Assembly: GCF_021029445.1 (NCBI RefSeq)
Contig: NZ_CP072610.1
Coordinates: forward strand, 3,286,001-3,350,000
Direction: 5' to 3'
Source of the DNA: Pseudomonas wenzhouensis
Lineage (GTDB): Bacteria; Pseudomonadota; Gammaproteobacteria; Pseudomonadales; Pseudomonadaceae
DNA: 64,000 bases
Below are positions 26,636 to 35,938 of this stretch, piece after piece (positions within the stretch are counted from its first letter, which is position 1; every line of letters begins with the position of its first letter). The notes under the pieces are model-generated. The model saw nothing but the letters and a program-made list of their open reading frames with translations. It had not been told where the DNA came from and ran no database searches. The position numbers and the translations under genes were made by a program.

Positions 26636-27541
26636 TTACCAGTTCTGCACGCCAAACAGCCAGGCCGTGGCCAAGGCACCGAGCAGGCACAATACGGCAC
26701 CACCCGCAGCCTGCCAGTAGAAGCTGCGCGCCAGTTCGTCTTCTCCGCTGTTGGAGAGAATGAACGGCTGCCGCTCGCCAGGCTTGGTCATCTGATGCTG
26801 CGCCGGCTCCAATGCCTTTTGCCGATGCCGGTCTTCAGCCTCCAGTTGCGCAGCCAGTCGCACGCGATTCCATTCCTGCTCATCGAGTTCACCGTTGCCG
26901 TCGCTATCAAAACGGCGCAACAGGCCGAGGTAATCGCCCTTCCATTCGCGGATCACTTCACCCTGAGCGGCATGCCTGTCGAACCCCTGCTGCGCCGCGC
27001 CACGGGTACGAAAGTCGCCAATGGCATACAAGGGTTGCCCGACATGGAAGCGCTCTTCGGTGTAGCGATAGCGCGTGCCACTGCTGAGAAAACCGAGCAA
27101 TCCCGTCTTGGCCGGCCCCAGCGGGTGGCGCAGGTTACCCTGCCAGACGTCACGCACGGCCGTACGGATCTCGGCACCACGCGGATCGATCAGGCATTCG
27201 CCGGTGCCATCAACCAGGCGCAGCCAGGCATCACTGGTGCCACTTTCGATCACCCGCCAGCTGCGCTTCTTGCCACTGGAGCGATATTCCTCGATACGAA
27301 AGCGCCACCACAGGCAAGGTTTCCCCGTCAGCGGCCCACGCGGCTGCATATCCGGTAGCGCTTCGAGCACGCCGTAAAGTTCGACATACCCCTGCGCCGC
27401 CGAGCGTATCTTCGACGTTGGCGTATCGAGCAGGTGGCGCGCCTGCGACCAGCGCCGCAAACACCACCAGGCGCCGCCCAGGCAGGCGCCGAGGGTGAAG
27501 CTCAGGGTAAAGAAGAAACCCAGGGGATCGGCCTGCATCAT
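26636..27541 (-). CDS. GIDE-domain (E3 ubiquitin ligase-like) membrane protein with an EF-hand loop
   Basis: A 301-residue protein with an N-terminal membrane helix (about 6-26), a GIDE domain like that of the mitochondrial E3 ligase MUL1 but with no RING finger (about 45-180; LTGKPCLWWRFRIEEYR and GTGECLIDPRGAE), a calcium-type EF-hand loop (DSDGNGELDEQEW, about residue 213), a charged helix and a C-terminal membrane helix (about 275-296). Bacterial GIDE proteins often sit next to lemA, as here (10 bases downstream of the lemA stop). Of the starts TTG 27547, ATG 27541 and ATG 27538, I prefer 27541. The biochemical role is unknown. Confidence 0.78.
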   Translation of the reverse strand: MMQADPLGFFFTLSFTLGACLGGAWWCLRRWSQARHLLDTPTSKIRSAAQGYVELYGVLEALPDMQPRGPLTGKPCLWWRFRIEEYRSSGKKRSWRVIESGTSDAWLRLVDGTGECLIDPRGAEIRTAVRDVWQGNLRHPLGPAKTGLLGFLSSGTRYRYTEERFHVGQPLYAIGDFRTRGAAQQGFDRHAAQGEVIREWKGDYLGLLRRFDSDGNGELDEQEWNRVRLAAQLEAEDRHRQKALEPAQHQMTKPGERQPFILSNSGEDELARSFYWQAAGGAVLCLLGALATAWLFGVQNW

Positions 27542-27551
27542 CGGCAAGTGC

Positions 27552-28124
27552 TCAGCTGAACAGCGACTTCAGATCCACATCAGCCTTTTCTGCATCGCTG
27601 AACACCAGCAACTCGGCAGCCTGGAAGTTGAACAGGCGCGCGACGATCACGTCGGGGAACTGCTCGATGCGCACGTTGTTGAGGTTGACCGCCTCGTTGT
27701 ACAGCTCGCGGCGGTCGGCGATGCCATTTTCCAGCCCGCTGATGCGCTGCTGCAGGTGCTGGAAGCTGTCGTTGGCCTTCAGCTCAGGGTAATTCTCGGC
27801 CAGCGCGAAGAGCTGACCGAGGCCGGCGCGCAACCCGCTCTCGGCCTTGCCCAGAGCGCCGACATCCTGCTGTTCACGGGCACTGGCCACGGCGCTGCGG
27901 GCCGCGATCACCCGCTCCAGGGTAGCGCCTTCGTACTGCATGTACTGCTTGCAGGTTTCCACCAGTTTGGGCAGTTCATCATGACGCTGCTTGAGCAGCA
28001 CATCGATGTTCGACCAGGCCTTGCTCACCCCATGTTTGAGGCGCACCAGGCCGTTGTACAGGGACACCGCGTAGGCGCCGAGCAGGACGAGGACAACGAG
28101 GACGATCACGGCGGTCAGGGTCAT
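27552..28124 (-). CDS. lemA: LemA-family protein
   Basis: A 190-residue protein with a short N-terminal membrane anchor (about 4-22) and a long helical bundle containing the family core VSKAWSNIDVLLKQRHDELPKLVETCKQYM. It would be anchored in the inner membrane with an extended helical domain on one face. LemA proteins recur with GIDE-domain and peptidase genes; E. coli has no well-established function for them. TGGAGAA lies 8 bases before the ATG. Transcribed away from icmP and likely co-transcribed with the GIDE gene. Confidence 0.9.
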   Translation of the reverse strand: MTLTAVIVLVVLVLLGAYAVSLYNGLVRLKHGVSKAWSNIDVLLKQRHDELPKLVETCKQYMQYEGATLERVIAARSAVASAREQQDVGALGKAESGLRAGLGQLFALAENYPELKANDSFQHLQQRISGLENGIADRRELYNEAVNLNNVRIEQFPDVIVARLFNFQAAELLVFSDAEKADVDLKSLFS

Positions 28125-28227
28125 GCAGTTTTCTCCAGGCAGAACTGCGCTTCAGGTGCTGGCATTCTAGCGGCAGCGTGACGCCTCGGCAGCGATATCC
28201 TGCACAGCGATGAATAATGGCCTTTAC

Positions 28228-28254
28228 ACATAATGCGAAACATTTGCATTATGT
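28228..28254. promoter_or_regulatory. Fur-box-like palindrome upstream of icmP
   Basis: A 27-base near-perfect palindrome centred on C28241, with 12 of 13 pairs complementary. The core GCGAAACATTTGC with flanking AATG/CATT resembles Pseudomonas Fur boxes. It lies 61 bases before the icmP start and between the divergent lemA and icmP genes. Imelysins of this type are iron-regulated in other bacteria, which supports the reading, but the Fur match is only partial. Confidence 0.6.
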
Positions 28255-28314
28255 CGCAGTTTTTCAGGTACTCCCGCGTACCACTCATATTTCGTACATG
28301 CAAAGGACCCCGCC

Positions 28315-29649
28315 ATGATTCGTATGCCCCTGGCCTCCGCCAGCCTGCTGGCCATCGCCATTTCTCTCGCTGGTTGCGGCGAAGACAAAGCCCCTGCCAC
28401 CCAGGCTGCCGCGCCTGCCGCCGCCACCGAGAGCGCGGCTCCGACCGCAGCCCAAGTCGACGAAGCAGCGGCGAAGGCCGTGGTCAACCATTATGCCGAC
28501 CTGGCTCTGGCCGTATTCAGCGACGCTGCCAGCACCGGCAAGGCGCTGCAGGCTGCCGTCGATGCGCTGCTCGCCGATCCTAGCGAAGCGACCCTGAAAG
28601 CCGCCCGCCAAGCCTGGCTGGCCGCGCGCATTCCCTACATGCAGACCGAAGTGTTCCGTTTCGGTAACCCGGTGGTCGACGAGTGGGAAGGCCAACTCAA
28701 TGCCTGGCCGCTGGACGAAGGCCTGATCGACTACGTCGCCGACGACTACCAGCATGCCCTGGGTAACCCCGGCGCACAGGCCAACATCATCGCCAACACC
28801 GAGATTCAGGTCGGCGAAGACAAGATCGACGTCAGCGAGATCACCGGCGAGCTGCTGGCCAGCCTGAACGAGCTTGGCGGCTCCGAAGCCAACGTCGCCA
28901 CGGGTTACCACGCCATCGAATTCCTGCTCTGGGGCCAGGATCTGAACGGCACCAACCCAGGCGCCGGCGAGCGCCCCTACACCGATTACGTGGTGGGTGA
29001 AGGCGCTACCGGTGGTCACAACGAGCGTCGCCGCGCGTTCCTCAAGGCCGCCACCGACCTGCTGGTCAGCGACCTGAACGACATGGTCGAACAGTGGAAA
29101 GACGGCGTGGCAGGCAACTACCGCAGCGAACTGGTCGCCGACTCCGCCGAGAATGGCCTGCGCAAGATGCTGTTCGGCATGGGCAGCCTGTCGCTCGGCG
29201 AACTGGCTGGCGAGCGCATGAAGGTCGCGCTGGAAGCCAACTCCACCGAAGACGAGCACGACTGCTTCAGCGACAACACCCACAACTCGCACTTCTACAA
29301 CGGCAAAGGCATTCGCAACGTCTACCTGGGCGAGTACAAGAAGGTCGACGGCAGCACCCTGACCGGCCCGAGCCTGTCCGAGCTGGTGGCCAAGATCGAT
29401 GCCCAGGCCGATGCCACCCTCAAGGCCGACCTGCAGGAAACCGAAGCCAAGCTGCAGGCGCTGGTCGATAGCGCCGAGAAGAACAACGTGCACTTCGACC
29501 AGCTGATTGCAGCCGACAACACCGAAGGCCAGCAACTGGTGCGTGACGCCATCGCTGCCTTGGTCAAGCAGACCGGCGCCATCGAGCAGGCTGCAGGCAA
29601 GCTGGGCATCGGCGACCTGAACCCGGACACCGCCGATCACCAATTCTGA
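28315..29649 (+). CDS. icmP: Imelysin-family lipoprotein (insulin-cleaving metalloproteinase IcmP)
   Basis: A 444-residue secreted lipoprotein. The signal peptide ends in a lipobox LAGC (Cys21), followed by an Ala/Pro-rich linker and the imelysin (peptidase M75) domain with the GYHAIEFLLWG motif (GxHxxE). Imelysins are outer-membrane or periplasmic proteins linked to iron uptake; the proteolytic activity reported for P. aeruginosa IcmP is not universally accepted. AAGGA lies 7 bases upstream, and a Fur-like palindrome precedes the gene. The sodB-bifA-GIDE-lemA-icmP order matches P. aeruginosa. Confidence 0.9.
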   Translation: MIRMPLASASLLAIAISLAGCGEDKAPATQAAAPAAATESAAPTAAQVDEAAAKAVVNHYADLALAVFSDAASTGKALQAAVDALLADPSEATLKAARQAWLAARIPYMQTEVFRFGNPVVDEWEGQLNAWPLDEGLIDYVADDYQHALGNPGAQANIIANTEIQVGEDKIDVSEITGELLASLNELGGSEANVATGYHAIEFLLWGQDLNGTNPGAGERPYTDYVVGEGATGGHNERRRAFLKAATDLLVSDLNDMVEQWKDGVAGNYRSELVADSAENGLRKMLFGMGSLSLGELAGERMKVALEANSTEDEHDCFSDNTHNSHFYNGKGIRNVYLGEYKKVDGSTLTGPSLSELVAKIDAQADATLKADLQETEAKLQALVDSAEKNNVHFDQLIAADNTEGQQLVRDAIAALVKQTGAIEQAAGKLGIGDLNPDTADHQF

Positions 29650-29665
29650 TCGACGCAGCCCGCTG

Positions 29666-29703
29666 AAAAAGCCGGCGCCCCGCTAAGGAGCGCCGGCTTT
29701 TTT
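29666..29703 (+). terminator. Terminator of icmP
   Basis: GCCGGCGC/GCGCCGGC stem flanked by A5 and T6, 11-base loop, about 16 bases after the icmP stop. The A-tract also makes it usable by the convergent gene on the other strand. Confidence 0.92.
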
Positions 29704-29774
29704 GTACCTGGCGTCTTTTCACCTACGCTGCGCCAGAAGCCAGTGCCCTGCGTGTAACGACTGCAGGCAAAGGC

Positions 29775-30344
29775 TCAGGCGCCGAAGCCTGCCTCCATCG
29801 CCTCGCGCAGCGCCGGCCACTCGTGGTCGGTGATGCTGTACAGCACGCTGTCGTCGAGACGGCCATCAGCCAGACGGCGATGGTTGCGCAGCAGCCCCTC
29901 GCGCACCGCGCCCAGTTTCTCGATGGCGCGCTGCGCGCGCAGGTTGCTGGCGGCGGTTTTCAGTTGCACGCGAACCATGCCCCAATGATCGAAGGCATGC
30001 CTGAGCATCAGGTACTTGATACTGGTATTCAGGCCGCTGCCATGCTGATGTCGGTCGAGCCAGGTCCAGCCGATTTCGCAGGCCGGCAGGCTATTCATGA
30101 AATCAGCGAAACGAGTGGTTCCGACCAGTTCGTCACCCAGGCGAATGACGAAAGGCAAGGCCCGCTGCTCGCGCAGATCGGCCAGGGCGCTGCGATACCA
30201 GTCCAGTCGCTGCGTGCCGCTCATGTACAACAACGCCTCACGATTGGCTTCGGCCAAGGCGACCAACGCCGGAATGTCTGCGTCGGCCATGGGTTCCAGG
30301 CGCAGAGCGCCACGCTGCAACGTCACCAACTGCGGCTTGAACAT
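29775..30344 (-). CDS. GNAT-family acetyltransferase (RimJ/RimL type)
   Basis: A 189-residue N-acetyltransferase: LRLEPMADADIPALVALA start, GWTWLDRHQHGSGLNTSIKYLML acetyl-CoA region and QLKTAASNLRAQRAIEKLGAVREG motif with the asparagine conserved in RimJ/RimL proteins. It may acetylate an N-terminus, a polyamine or a small amine; the substrate is unknown. ATG 30344 has a GAGGAAG element upstream; the much longer open frame to 30743 is read-through antisense to the kinase leader. Cytoplasmic and apparently monocistronic. Confidence 0.85.
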   Translation of the reverse strand: MFKPQLVTLQRGALRLEPMADADIPALVALAEANREALLYMSGTQRLDWYRSALADLREQRALPFVIRLGDELVGTTRFADFMNSLPACEIGWTWLDRHQHGSGLNTSIKYLMLRHAFDHWGMVRVQLKTAASNLRAQRAIEKLGAVREGLLRNHRRLADGRLDDSVLYSITDHEWPALREAMEAGFGA

Positions 30345-30538
30345 AGAATGCTTCCTCGGGTTCCTTCCTTGGGCACAATCGCAAACGGGACAAGCTATCA
30401 GGCGCGGCGCTGCTGCACAATCGGGTCTCGCGGCAAAGCACGCCCGCTTGGCTGCGACCTTGGTCGCAGCCGACAGCGCCCGGCTTTGTGCAACACTGCT
30501 CACTGTCGTTTCGTTCCACTGCGTGTTTCGGAGTCTGC

Positions 30539-33500
30539 ATGACGCTGTCACCCGGGCTGATCGCTGCGGTCGCCCTGATCTACATGGCCGTTCTTTTCGC
30601 CATCGCCTTCTATGGCGACCGCCGCAGCGCACCGATGCCGCCGAAAATCCGTGCCTGGGTCTATTCGCTGTCGCTGGCGGTGTACTGCACCAGCTGGACG
30701 TTCTTCGGCGCCGTCGGCCAGGCCGCCGAGCAACTGTGGTCATTCCTGCCGATCTACCTCGGCCCGATCATCCTGCTGCTGACCATGCCCTGGGTGCTGC
30801 AGAAGATGGTGATGATCAGCAAGCAGGAGAACATCACCTCCATCGCCGACTTCATTGCCGCGCGCTACGGTAAATCACAGGCACTGGCCATCGTCGTGGC
30901 GCTGATCTGCCTGGTCGGCGTGCTGCCCTATATCGCCCTGCAACTCAAGGGCATAGTGCTGGGGGTCAATCTGCTGATCGGTATCGACCCGCAGTCCATC
31001 GGTACCAGCGCCCAGGATACGGCGCTGATCGTATCGCTGGCTCTGGCACTGTTCACCATCCTCTTCGGCACGCGCAACCTCGATGTCACCGAGCACCATC
31101 GCGGCATGGTGCTGGCCATCGCATTCGAATCACTGGTCAAGCTGCTGGCATTTCTTGCGGTAGGCGCCTTCGTTACTTTCGGCTTGTACAACGGCTTCGA
31201 CGACCTGCTGGAACAGGCGTACAACACCGCCGAGCTGGACGCGTTCTGGAACGAAGCGATCAACTGGCCAGCCATGCTGGTGCAGACCGGCATGGCCATG
31301 ATCGCCATCGTCTGCCTGCCACGGCAATTCCATGTCACCGTAGTGGAAAACATCGAACCCCGGGATCTGCTCCTGGCGCGCTGGGTGTTCCCGGCCTACC
31401 TGGTGCTGGCCGCGCTGTTCGTGGTGCCCATCGCTCTGGCCGGCCAGATGCTGTTGCCGGCGGGCATCACCCCGGACTCCTTCGTCATCAGCCTGCCACT
31501 GGCCGAGGCGCATCCGGGCCTGGCCGTACTCGCCTTCATCGGCGGTGCCTCGGCCGCTACCGGCATGGTAATCGTCGCCTCCGTGGCCTTGTCGACCATG
31601 ATTTCCAACGACATGCTGCTGCCCTGGCTGCTGCGCAGGCAGAACACCGAGCGGCCATTCGAGGCCTTTCGTCACTGGATGCTCACCGCCCGCCGGGTCA
31701 GCATCGTGCTCATTCTGCTGCTGGCTTACGTCTGCTATCGCCTGCTCGGTGAGGGCACCAGCCTGGCCACCATTGGCCAGGTCTCGTTCGCTGCCATCGG
31801 CCAGCTGGCACCGGCCATGTTCGGTGCACTGGTGTGGAAACAGGCCAACCGCCGTGGCGTGTTCGCCGGCCTGATCCTGGGTGCCGTGCTCTGGTTCTAC
31901 ACCCTGGTGCTGCCGCTGGCGGCACGTGGCATGGGCTGGTCACTGGAGAGCTTCCCCGCTCTCACCACCCTGCTCTACACCCCCATCGGCCTGCAGGTCG
32001 ACCCGTTGACGCGTGGCGTGGTGTTGTCGCTGGCCGGCAACATGCTGCTGTTCGCCTGGGTGTCCTGGTTCTCGCGCACGCGGGTTTCCGAACACTGGCA
32101 AGCCGGGCGCTTCATTGGTCATGACCTCGGTACCAAACCCAGCAGTCGCAGCCTGTTGGCGGTGCAGGTAGCCGACCTGCTGGCACTCTCCAGCCGCTTC
32201 GTCGGCGAAGAACGTGCGCGCCAGAGTTTCACCCGCTTCGCCCTGCGCCAGGGCAAAGGCAAGGATTTCGACCCCAACCAGCCGGCCAACAGCGAGTGGA
32301 TCGCCCATACCGAGCGCCTGCTCGCCGGCGTGCTCGGCGCCTCCTCGACCCGCGCGGTGGTCAAGGCGGCCATCGAGGGCCGCGAGATGCAGGTCGAGGA
32401 TGTGGTGCGCATCGTCGACGAAGCCAGCGAGGTGCTGCAGTTCAACCGCGCCCTGCTGCAGGGCGCAATCGAGAACATCACCCAGGGCATCAGCGTGGTC
32501 GATCAGAACCTGCGCCTGGTGGCCTGGAATCACCGTTATCTAGAATTGTTCGATTACCCCGAAGGGTTGATCTACGTCGGCCGGCCGATTGCCGAGATCA
32601 TCCGTTTCAACGCCGAGCGCGGCATGCTCGGCGGTGGCGATCTGGAGGAGAACGTCGCCAAACGCCTGTACTGGATGCGCCAGGGCACCGCGCACAGCTA
32701 TGAGCGGGTGTTCCCCAATGGCCGGGTAATCGAATTGATCGGCAACCCCATGCCGGGTGGCGGTTTCGTCATGAGCTTCACCGACATTACCGAGTTCCGC
32801 GAAGCCGAACGCGCCCTCAAGGAGGCCAACGAGAGCCTCGAACGCCGCGTCGCCGAGCGCACCCATGAGCTGTCGCAACTGAACCTGGCGCTGAGCGAAG
32901 CCAAGGCCCATGCCGAGGCGGCCAATCAGTCGAAGACGCGCTTCCTGGCCGCCGTCAGCCATGACCTGATGCAGCCCCTGAATGCTGCCCGGCTGTTCTC
33001 CGCCGCACTGTCTCACCAGGACGAAGCCCTGCCCGGCGAGGCCCAGGAACTGGTGCGGCACCTGGACAGCTCACTGCGCTCGGCCGAAGACCTGATCACC
33101 GACCTGCTGGATATCTCGCGCCTGGAAAACGGGCGCATCACTCCGGATCGTCATCCCTTCGCGCTCGCCAGCCTGTTCGATACCCTGGCCGCCGAGTTTG
33201 GTGTGCTGGCTGGCGAACAGGATATCGACCTGCGCGTCCACGGCAGCCGGCAGTGGATCGACAGCGATATCAAACTGCTGCGCCGGATCCTGCAGAACTT
33301 CCTGACCAACGCTTTTCGCTATGCCAAGGGCCGTGTGGTGCTGGGTGTGCGCCGTGAAGGCAAGCAACTGCGCCTGGAGGTGTGGGATCGCGGCATGGGC
33401 ATTCCCGAAGACAAACGCAAGGTGATCTTCGAAGAATTCAAGCGCCTGGACAGCCACCAGACCCGCGCCGAAAAAGGCCTCGGCCTCGGCCTGGCCATCG

Positions 33501-34027
33501 CTGACGGCCTCTGCCGCGTGCTCGGCCACCATCTGGAAGTACGCTCCTGGCCGGGTAAAGGCAGCGTCTTCAGCGTCAGCGTACCGCTGGCCCGCAAGCC
33601 CGCACCGAAGCCCCAGGGCATCAGCGCACCGGCTGGCGACGCCCAGCCCCTGCAAGGCACGCAGGTGCTGTGCATCGATAACGAGGACAGCATCCTCACC
33701 GGCATGCACAGCCTGCTGTCGCGCTGGGGTTGCCAGGTCTGGACGGCGCGCAACCGTCTGGAATGCGAACACCTGCTCAGCGAAGACGTGCGCCCGCAAC
33801 TGGCGCTGATCGACTACCACCTGGACGAAGGCGAAACCGGTACGGAGCTGATGGCCTGGCTACGTACACGGTTGAACGAGCCCGTCCCTGGCGTGGTGAT
33901 CAGCGCCGACGGTCGCCCGGAGCTGGTCGCCGAAGTGCATGCCGCCGGCCTCGATTACCTGCCCAAACCGGTCAAGCCGGCGGCCCTGCGCGCGCTGCTC
34001 AGCCGCCATCTGGTGTTGCGCGGTTAG
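30539..34027 (+). CDS. mxtR: Transporter-fused hybrid sensor histidine kinase (MxtR-like)
   Basis: A 1162-residue membrane kinase. An N-terminal sodium/solute-symporter-like domain with about 13 membrane segments (about 5-510) is joined to a PAS domain (about 640-760, QGISVVDQNLRLVAWN), a coiled coil (about 765-795), HisKA with phospho-acceptor His808 (AVSHDLMQPLN), HATPase (NFLTNAFRYAKG and GLGLGLAIADG) and a C-terminal receiver with phospho-acceptor Asp1092 (LIDYHL). Size and layout match Pseudomonas PA3271/MxtR, said to act with ErdR in acetate and carbon-quality control. No response regulator lies next to it. ATG 30539 is preferred over the upstream start 30488. Confidence 0.88.
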   Translation: MTLSPGLIAAVALIYMAVLFAIAFYGDRRSAPMPPKIRAWVYSLSLAVYCTSWTFFGAVGQAAEQLWSFLPIYLGPIILLLTMPWVLQKMVMISKQENITSIADFIAARYGKSQALAIVVALICLVGVLPYIALQLKGIVLGVNLLIGIDPQSIGTSAQDTALIVSLALALFTILFGTRNLDVTEHHRGMVLAIAFESLVKLLAFLAVGAFVTFGLYNGFDDLLEQAYNTAELDAFWNEAINWPAMLVQTGMAMIAIVCLPRQFHVTVVENIEPRDLLLARWVFPAYLVLAALFVVPIALAGQMLLPAGITPDSFVISLPLAEAHPGLAVLAFIGGASAATGMVIVASVALSTMISNDMLLPWLLRRQNTERPFEAFRHWMLTARRVSIVLILLLAYVCYRLLGEGTSLATIGQVSFAAIGQLAPAMFGALVWKQANRRGVFAGLILGAVLWFYTLVLPLAARGMGWSLESFPALTTLLYTPIGLQVDPLTRGVVLSLAGNMLLFAWVSWFSRTRVSEHWQAGRFIGHDLGTKPSSRSLLAVQVADLLALSSRFVGEERARQSFTRFALRQGKGKDFDPNQPANSEWIAHTERLLAGVLGASSTRAVVKAAIEGREMQVEDVVRIVDEASEVLQFNRALLQGAIENITQGISVVDQNLRLVAWNHRYLELFDYPEGLIYVGRPIAEIIRFNAERGMLGGGDLEENVAKRLYWMRQGTAHSYERVFPNGRVIELIGNPMPGGGFVMSFTDITEFREAERALKEANESLERRVAERTHELSQLNLALSEAKAHAEAANQSKTRFLAAVSHDLMQPLNAARLFSAALSHQDEALPGEAQELVRHLDSSLRSAEDLITDLLDISRLENGRITPDRHPFALASLFDTLAAEFGVLAGEQDIDLRVHGSRQWIDSDIKLLRRILQNFLTNAFRYAKGRVVLGVRREGKQLRLEVWDRGMGIPEDKRKVIFEEFKRLDSHQTRAEKGLGLGLAIADGLCRVLGHHLEVRSWPGKGSVFSVSVPLARKPAPKPQGISAPAGDAQPLQGTQVLCIDNEDSILTGMHSLLSRWGCQVWTARNRLECEHLLSEDVRPQLALIDYHLDEGETGTELMAWLRTRLNEPVPGVVISADGRPELVAEVHAAGLDYLPKPVKPAALRALLSRHLVLRG

Positions 34028-34060
34028 GTTCTTTTCGCTCGGGTTGGGCACTGTGCATTA

Positions 34061-34079
34061 GCGCCGGGCTGCCCGGCGC
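34061..34079. terminator. GC hairpin between convergent kinase and rmuC genes
   Basis: Stem GCGCCGGG/CCCGGCGC with a CTG loop in the 70-base gap; no T-tract, so terminator function is weakly supported. Confidence 0.4.
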
Positions 34080-34097
34080 CATCGTGCATGGCGACAG

Positions 34098-35561
34098 TCA
34101 GTCCAGCGCCGGCAGGTCGGCGGAGCGCTCCAGCAACTCGGTCGGCAGGCTCTTGCTGGCACGAGCGCCAAGCAGCTTGAGGTTCTCCACCCGCCCGATC
34201 AGGTTGCCCCGGCCATCGACCAGCTTGTTGCGCGCGCTGGCGTAGGCTTTGTCCAGCTGTTGCAGGCGGCTACCCATTTCATCCAGGTCCGCGACGAAGG
34301 CCACGAACTTGTCATACAGCTGGCCGGCACGTTCGGCGATCTCGCGGGCGTTCTGACCCTGGCGCTCCTGACGCCAGAGACTGTCGATGACCCGCAGCGT
34401 CGCCAGCAAGGTGGTCGGGCTGACGATCACCACCTGCTGTTCGAAGGCGGCCTGAAACAACTCCGGCTCAGCCTGCAAGGCCGCAGCGAAAGCGGCCTCA
34501 ATCGGCACGAAGAGCAGGACGAAATCCAGGCTGTGCAGGCCCTCGAGGCGCTGGTAGTCCTTGCCGGACAAGCCCTTGAGGTGGCTGCGTAGCGAGATCA
34601 GATGTTGCTTGAGCGCCTGCTGGCGAATCGGCTCGTCCACCGCCGCGACATACTGCTGATAGGCACTGAGGCTGACCTTGGCATCGACGATTACCTGCCT
34701 GTCGCCAGGCAGACGAATCAGCACGTCGGGCTGGAAGCGCTCGCCGCCGGCACTCTTGAGGCTGACCTGAGTGTGGTACTCGCGGCCCTTCTCCAGGCCG
34801 GCATGCTCGAGCACCCGCTCGAGCACCAGCTCGCCCCAGTTGCCCTGGGTTTTCTGCCCCTTGAGCGCACGGGTCAGGTTGGTCGCTTCGTCGCCCAGAC
34901 GCTGGTTGAGCTGCTGCAAGCGCTCCAGCTCCTTGCTCAGGGAAAAACGCTCGCGCGCTTCCTGTTGATAGCTCTCGTCGACACGCTTCTCGAACGCCTG
35001 GATGCGCTCCTTGAGCGGGTCGAGCAATTGGCCAAGGCGCTGCTGGCTGGTTTCGGCAAACCGCTGCTCGCGTTCGTCGAAGATCTTCGATGCCAGTTCG
35101 GAGAACTGCGCACGCAGCTCATTGCGCGCGCCCTGCAGGTCATCGAGGCGTTGCTGCTGGTTATCGCGGTTTTCCTGCAGCTCGGCCGCCAGCGCCGCAC
35201 ACTCGGCGGTGAGGCGGCGCAGTTCGGCCTCGTTGCGTTCACGCTGCTGATGCCAGGATTGCGCGGCTTCGCGAGCGATCTGCCGCTCCTGCTGCAGCAA
35301 TTCGTTCTCACGGCGCAGGCCGGCCAGCTCGGTCTGCTGCTCGACCTTGATCTCGCTGACCTCGGCCAGCTCTGCACGACAGGCATCGAGCTGCGCCAGC
35401 AGACCGGCCTGACTCAGTTGCGCGTGCTCTAGGCGCTCCTGCAGCAGAGCCTGCTCGCCCTGCTCGCGCGTCAGTCGGCGTTGCAGTGACCAGAGCCCCG
35501 CCAGCAAGGGAATCAGCGCGACGACGGCGCCGATGGCGAGAGAGAGAGGATCGATTGGCAT
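34098..35561 (-). CDS. rmuC: DNA recombination protein RmuC
   Basis: A 487-residue protein with an N-terminal membrane helix (about 7-26), a long coiled coil (about 28-190) and the C-terminal RmuC domain with a PD-(D/E)xK-like nuclease fold (QPDVLIRLPGDRQVIVDAKVSLSAY, about 270-300). It is tethered to the inner membrane and is thought to limit inversion between repeats. GGAGCG lies before the ATG. Convergent with the hybrid kinase gene. Confidence 0.92.
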   Translation of the reverse strand: MPIDPLSLAIGAVVALIPLLAGLWSLQRRLTREQGEQALLQERLEHAQLSQAGLLAQLDACRAELAEVSEIKVEQQTELAGLRRENELLQQERQIAREAAQSWHQQRERNEAELRRLTAECAALAAELQENRDNQQQRLDDLQGARNELRAQFSELASKIFDEREQRFAETSQQRLGQLLDPLKERIQAFEKRVDESYQQEARERFSLSKELERLQQLNQRLGDEATNLTRALKGQKTQGNWGELVLERVLEHAGLEKGREYHTQVSLKSAGGERFQPDVLIRLPGDRQVIVDAKVSLSAYQQYVAAVDEPIRQQALKQHLISLRSHLKGLSGKDYQRLEGLHSLDFVLLFVPIEAAFAAALQAEPELFQAAFEQQVVIVSPTTLLATLRVIDSLWRQERQGQNAREIAERAGQLYDKFVAFVADLDEMGSRLQQLDKAYASARNKLVDGRGNLIGRVENLKLLGARASKSLPTELLERSADLPALD

Positions 35562-35626
35562 AGACGCTCCATGTTGAACCGCCGGCCAGTATACCTAGCC
35601 GCTGCCTTACATGGGCCAGCACGCCG

Positions 35627-35938
35627 TCAGCGTGACAGGCGCTGCAGCTCCAGCTGGGCACCACGGTCACCGGCTCGCGCGGCCTGGCGCAGCAGTTCAT
35701 AGCCGATACGGCGATCACGGGTGTTGCCGCAATCGCGGCAGAGCAATTGGCCCAGGCGACTTTGCGCCTCTACGCAGCCCTGACGCGCCGGCTGCTTGAG
35801 CAGGTTGCCGGCGATGCGCTTGACGCTGGAGGCTTGCCCCAGACGCGGGCTGTCGAGCAGCCAGAGCGCAACGCGCATGGGCAGACGAGAAGAACCGGAA
35901 CCAGTTGCAGGGGATGAAGAAGGTAAAGCGCGAGGCAT
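35627..35938 (-). CDS. Small Sel1-repeat protein
   Basis: A 103-residue protein whose C-terminal 80 residues contain two Sel1-like helical repeats (ARQGCVEAQSRLGQLL and AARAGDRGAQLELQRL). The first 20 residues are Ser/Pro-rich; starting at internal Met21 (35878) would give an 83-residue form without that stretch. No signal peptide is clear. Sel1 repeats mediate protein-protein contacts. It stands alone, 65 bases upstream of rmuC on the same strand. Confidence 0.65.
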   Translation of the reverse strand: MPRALPSSSPATGSGSSRLPMRVALWLLDSPRLGQASSVKRIAGNLLKQPARQGCVEAQSRLGQLLCRDCGNTRDRRIGYELLRQAARAGDRGAQLELQRLSR

